64,000 bases of DNA, taken from NCBI GenBank assembly GCA_032173965.1, contig CM063298.1, positions 10,415,501 to 10,479,500 of the forward strand, read 5' to 3'. The DNA is from Sitta carolinensis. Its lineage: Eukaryota; Chordata; Aves; Passeriformes; Sittidae. Below the pieces are notes generated by a model, which did not search any database, was not told where the DNA came from, and saw only the letters and a list, made by a program, of their open reading frames with translations. This document shows positions 59,501 to 64,000 of this stretch, piece after piece. Position 1 is the stretch's first letter, and each line of letters starts with the position of its first letter. The position numbers and the translations under genes are program-made.

Positions 59501-61687
59501 GACGGCGGTTTGAAAGTTCAGGCTTGGGCAGGAGCTGGTCCTCACTCAGGAGCTGTGCCCTTGACAGATGGGTGTCTGTCTAATGCCCACTGAGCCAGCA
59601 CAGAGCACCAGCCCATGGTGGAAAGAGCATGGAACAAAGGGAATGTCCTACCTGGCCGAGGTGTGCACACCTGATGGGATGCAACAGGGCAGGAGGAGGA
59701 GCAGGTGACAAATCTTGCACTTGCTTCTCCTTACATGCCCTGGAAGATTCCTAAAGACACCAGATGGGATCTTCTTCCATTTCACCCATCTCATTCTCAG
59801 GCATTGTCCCCTTCAGTGGCACCATCTTGCATGGGGGGTCCCTGCTGTCCCCTCTGTGTGTGGGAGTGCTGAACACACCCCTGGGGTGCCCTTCATGAGG
59901 GTGGGCAATGAGGAGACACCAATGCCTTGTTTTTATCCCCAAGTCACTCCCAGCTACTGACCCCCCTCACCGAGGGATGGGGTAGAAGGTCCTTGTTGTG
60001 ACACCCCACAAGTGGCACTGAGGAGCACTGGAAGGCTCTGTCCTTGGCAGGGACACATCTGCTTTAGGGCTCTGTGGAGGGCAGCCCGGGGGGCTGCGGG
60101 CTGTCCCCTCTTCATGCCCAGCTCATCAGGCTGCTCCAGCAGCCCTCCGGGGGCTGCCACACCACGGAATGTCACATCAAAGGCAGGCCCAGGTGCCACA
60201 TGACGTGTGTGACACTTGGCAGGCCCCCCAGCTCCCGAGATGATGTGAGATGAAGGGAGCCTGCTGTTCCCAAAAGGGCACGGCAGGAAGAGCCGAGCCC
60301 CTGTGCTGTCTAAATGTGCTAAGCAAAGGGAAACGGAGCAGAGCAAAGGGCTGGAGGGGTGCCCAGACTGTGGGGGGCTCTTCTCACTTAGAGAGGGCAA
60401 ACAGCCCACTGTGGAGGGGCTGCAGGGGTGGAGCTGTGTCCTGGTGGGCCACCAACCCTGGGAGACACGAAGCCCTGACATGGGGCCAGCTGCAGGGCTC
60501 AGGGCGTTCACTACCTGCACATCTGCAGGTTTTGCTGGGACCCTGTGGGCACCTTTCTTTAGTTTTCCATAACAAAAAATGTGTGGAAAATGGACACAAA
60601 AAATGAGGATGTCAAAGTTACAGAGGAAGTGTGATTTTCTTTTATGTCACTGAACAGTTTGTCTCTACGAGTACCTGCTGTTACTGTATTATCTTAGGTA
60701 CATTTTGATATCTGGGGCTGTAGGAAAGAGGAGTCCTCTGGTGTGACTGAGTCTGACTCTCTGCTGTTTTACTCCAGCCTGACACCAATACATTGCCATG
60801 ATGACATCATTTGGATTATTTCTGATTTATAGCGATTGAGAAAAATTGGGTCCCGTACAATAATGCAAACAATCAAAGACACAAAGCAAAAATAGTGCCT
60901 TTGGGCTGCACTTTCACATTGCATGATGTTTTGAGGACTTAATGTTGAAAGCCTTAGAGTGCACAAAAGGAATTTTCTTCATTTCATATATTATACAGTT
61001 GCCTGAAAGAAATGGCAAACAACTCCTCAGTCTAAGCATGCCTTGCACAGGCTCTGTTGTGGGGTTTTTTTGTCTGTCAGCTTTCTACCAACAGATCTCC
61101 ACTGAAACTCTGAGCACTATCTGCCAGCAAAAGGGCTGCTGGACCCATGACCCCACAATTGACATTTGCAGAGGCCTGAGCCAAATTCTGCTCCCTGTTA
61201 CATGAATCTGAAGCAGTTTTGGTGAAAACCAGGTTTTCTGGAGCTCCCAGTACTCGGTGAGAGCAGGGCAATCTACTGGGGCCTTGGCAAACCAAATACC
61301 CTTCCCATTTCTTCTCCACTGATCAACTTCACATCACCCTAATTCCCCTGAAATTCTGCTGGTGTGCTCAGAACACCAGTCTCTTCCTAAGACATCGAAA
61401 TTCCACGTTTCAGCCAAAATCATACCAAGCACTTGGATCACAAAGAACACGCCTCAAAGGTGACCACAGCATTTAAGTCTGCCCCAGAAACACCAAGAGC
61501 AGGCCCCACTTCCATTAAATCTTACAACTGTGCCATCTGATGGCAAGATGCTTCGATGGCAAACACCCTGAAAAGCACCACATGTGAAAATAGCAGTGAC
61601 CCAAAAGCCCAGCACACAGGAGATGCTAAACCAGCATGGATCCCCTCTCCATTCCCATCTCTTTCCATCACCACGTGAGGAACTCAC
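56545..61687. other. Unique sequence, AT-rich in parts; possible intron
   Basis: If the exon at 61688-61876 is real, this stretch is its downstream intron. Blocks that look like candidate conserved non-coding elements are 56900-57110, 59370-59510 (many TTTAAAT and TTAAA strings) and 60780-60960 (contains TGATGACATCATTTGG, a near-palindromic CRE/AP-1-like site). A degenerate GGGATGGGGTGAGATGG repeat lies at 58430-58480. No other exon could be supported. Confidence 0.45.
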
Positions 61688-61876
61688 CGTTCTTCCGCTC
61701 TGCGAAGGGCGGGGGCTGGAGCTTGGGGCCATCCCTCACTTCACTGGCTGACTTTTCCTTGGGTGCCTTTTCCTCTTCATTCCCAGCTGCTGCACTTTTG
61801 AGGTCCAAGCGGTCCTGCTTGATCACACCATTCATCACCGTGCCTGGAGGGACCCGTCCAGATTCTGGCTGCTCCA
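61688..61876 (-). CDS. Probable internal coding exon of an unidentified minus-strand gene
   Basis: On the minus strand a 189-bp open segment starts after a pyrimidine tract (CTGCTCCTCTCCCTGACC) ending in an AAAG acceptor. It finishes at AACG/GTGAGTTCC, a near-consensus donor. Both ends are phase 1, so the exon is symmetric. The translation is hydrophilic and charged: QPESGRVPPGTVMNGVIKQ near the start, then an EEEKAPKEKSASEVRDG stretch and a KLQPPPFAERKN end. It looks like an intrinsically disordered region, with no catalytic motif or membrane segment. A stop codon lies just upstream of the acceptor, consistent with an intron there. An alternative acceptor lies 8 bp inside. I do not recognise the family. 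An initiator ATG inside (the MNGV site) could also be a start if this is a first coding exon. Confidence 0.5.
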
Positions 61877-64000
61877 CTTTGGGTGGTCAGGGAGAGGAGC
61901 AGGTGCCAAAGTGACCTCTGGAAGGGAAGAGGAACGGGTTAAGGACAAATTCCCAAAGCAGTCTGGGAAAGAGTGAATGAAGGCTGGCACTTGTGAAGTG
62001 ATCAGACCACAAAAAACTAATTACTGGCAGTTTGCATTGGAAAACCATAGGATTCACAGCTGTCTGCTGGACACCTGACTACTTTTCTGGAGGAATTTTC
62101 ACCCATGGGCACAGAATATTTGCAGAAAATCTGTCTTCAAAACACACAGCCCTGGGGAACCCCCCCGAGAGAGCTTTTGAACTGTTAAGAGATTCACGAA
62201 TGAGAACAGTCTTCCTTGATATGACTCTGGTTTGCTGAGAAAACTGGAATAAATGACAGGAATAACTCCACACAGCCTGGGGGAGGCTGCTAATTATGTG
62301 ATACAGCCAGCAAATGAGAAGAGCAAACATCAGTCAGCTTTTACACCAAGAAGTGCACAAACACCCTGCAAAGTAAAATACATGTGCAAGAACTATTCTC
62401 TGACATCAAACTTGTGATTAACACCCACCAGAGCTAAAGGCTTTATGAAGAATTCAACCACGTTAGGTACAAAATGTTGAGAGGTTTTGAAGGATGAAGG
62501 AGTTGGTTTTTTACCATATTGTTCCACTCCAAGGTTTATGTGGGGCTTGTGGTCAAAATCCATCACAAAAACTCTCAAAAAACTCTGCAAATTCAGGCTG
62601 TACTTCTACAGATCTTTGGGCAGGTGACACTCCCATCTCACCAGAAAGATGGATGGAAAGGATTCAGCTTAATCCAAACATGTTTGTGGGATGCAGGCAG
62701 ATGGCCCAGGAGGGGCTGTGATACCGAGCACATCATAGGAAAGCTGCAGGGACCATTTCAACAGAGCATTGTCTGAAAATTCTCCAGATGCTGAGTGAAA
62801 GTGAATGCCTCTAAGAATCAGCACCAGCTCCTAATGAGTCCCATCAGGAAAGAGCTGAGGAGAGCTAAAAAAGGTCATTTGTAGAGAACAAGAATAGAAA
62901 AGTGTAAGATTGATTCAGTGATAAAATCTGATTTAATACAAAAAAGTTACCAATTTACTGTATAAGGAAGTAGGAACAGTGCATTGCACATGATACCATC
63001 TCCTCCACACTGTGTGAGCCAGGACCCTCACGCCCCTCTCCCACCCTGCACCAGCAGGGATTTTGCCATCTGCTTTCTCACCCACCTCACTGGCAGCCCC
63101 ACCTGCTCCCTGCAGCTGCAGCTCAGCCCCGTGTCTGTCTGTCCTGCCTTCCTCTGAGGGTCCCTGCTGGCACATTTCACACAGGGTGAACATTCCCACA
63201 GGCACATTTCCACATGGGGTGGCTGCACTGGCCGGGGTGGAGGTCCTGGGGGTGCCTGTGTTGCTTTATCCCTCTGCAGGGACCCCAAAGCTGTGCACTG
63301 GGATGGGCTGTGTCTGTACCCAGGGCTCAGAAACACAATGCACACCCAGCCTGTGGCACCAGAGCTTCCCTTCTGCTGTGTGCTGCCCATCAGCCTCCTC
63401 ACCACCACTGTCCTCATCTCCTGTGCCCAACTATTCCTGCCAAAGCCCCTGCCCGTGCAAACTGCCCTGCAGGCACCCAGACAGCATCCATGGCAGGTTA
63501 CTGCTCTACTGCTAGAGATGCAGATCTTCCTCAGAGGCAAGTTAGTCCAAGAATCGTCTCAGAGTCTGATCTTTACAAAATACTCCATGCAAGGAAGAAT
63601 GCTGAAAAGCAGTTTTGCTCCATTTACTAGAAGGAAGGGGTTGGAAATAATAAAAGTTGTAAAACCTGTCTCAGTAAAAACTACAGAATTATCCTTACTG
63701 CTTTGACTTCTCAAGCTGAGTTTCAGTTGAAATTAAGCTATCTATGCAATAACAAGACACAGGCCTGCACTGTGCTGCATCTTTGAACAGACAATCCCAT
63801 CTGCCACGTCTGCTTTAGCATTTTAGCTCCCTTTGAGCAGCTCAAGGTCTCCTTTCCAGTGGTGTGGCTGCTGTGCCATGCCCCATCCCCACAGTGATGA
63901 TCCATCCACTGCTGGCTGTAGGGCTGCAGACCCACTTTGACACAAGCAGAGTGAGCCCCTAAACTCTTTATTTAATTCATGACTAGCGTGGAACATTCAA
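61877..64000. other. Unique non-coding sequence upstream of the candidate exon
   Basis: Would be the upstream intron or 5' flank of the minus-strand gene. 62900-62950 is AT-rich and 63000-63500 is GC-rich. Overlapping open frames on both strands of the GC-rich part (up to 170 codons) have no family features. No second exon could be supported. Confidence 0.45.

Noticed and set aside
1..64000. CRISPR arrays, operons, phage or integrative elements, tRNA and rRNA genes
   Set aside because: The tandem repeats have no unique spacers, there are no prokaryotic gene clusters or ribosome binding sites, and I could not recognise any tRNA or rRNA sequence by eye. The CR1 content identifies the source as avian nuclear DNA.

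Overview
The window reads as vertebrate nuclear DNA, almost certainly avian and most likely passerine. The main evidence is seven recognisable 3'-terminal copies of CR1 LINEs in both orientations. They carry the bird CR1 3'-end wording (for example the TGGAAGGGACCT block next to an ATTCTGTG-type terminal microsatellite). There are no Alu or L1 sequences, no bacterial-style gene packing, and only short open frames outside repeats. No complete gene is visible.

Layout. 1-12 kb: unique non-coding sequence with one old CR1 (about 0.57-0.86 kb), a heptamer minisatellite (3.66-4.04 kb) and an AT-rich, homeobox-site-rich block (6.13-6.33 kb). 12.5-13.1 kb: a GTCA-based 12/16-bp minisatellite. 14.2-14.9 kb: the longest CR1 copy. 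19.9-20.1 kb: two small GC-rich tandem repeats side by side. 21.9-26 kb: two more CR1 fragments. 30.1-31.3 kb: a 58-bp minisatellite built from nested modules. 34.9-36.1 kb: a CpG-island-like segment that contains two GC-rich minisatellites. 38.9-56 kb: three plus-strand CR1 copies, several homopolymer tracts (one preceded by a polyadenylation hexamer), and an 800-bp CTCTG pentamer array (46.4-47.2 kb). 56-64 kb: AT-rich unique sequence and the only credible protein-coding exon, on the minus strand at 61688-61876.

Interpretation. If the exon at 61.7 kb is real, its donor splice site faces lower coordinates. Most of the window would then be one long intron, or the interior plus 3' side, of a minus-strand gene I could not identify. 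The CpG-rich block near 35 kb could be an internal or neighbouring promoter, but no first exon can be called there.

The most unusual property is minisatellite load. Six arrays longer than 360 bp cover about 3.7 kb (roughly 6 percent). Several are built from modules, at least three have a minus strand that should form G-quadruplexes, and at least two create long open frames in many or all reading frames that should not be mistaken for genes. I see no new biological system. Conservation and transcript data would be needed to say more about the unique regions.
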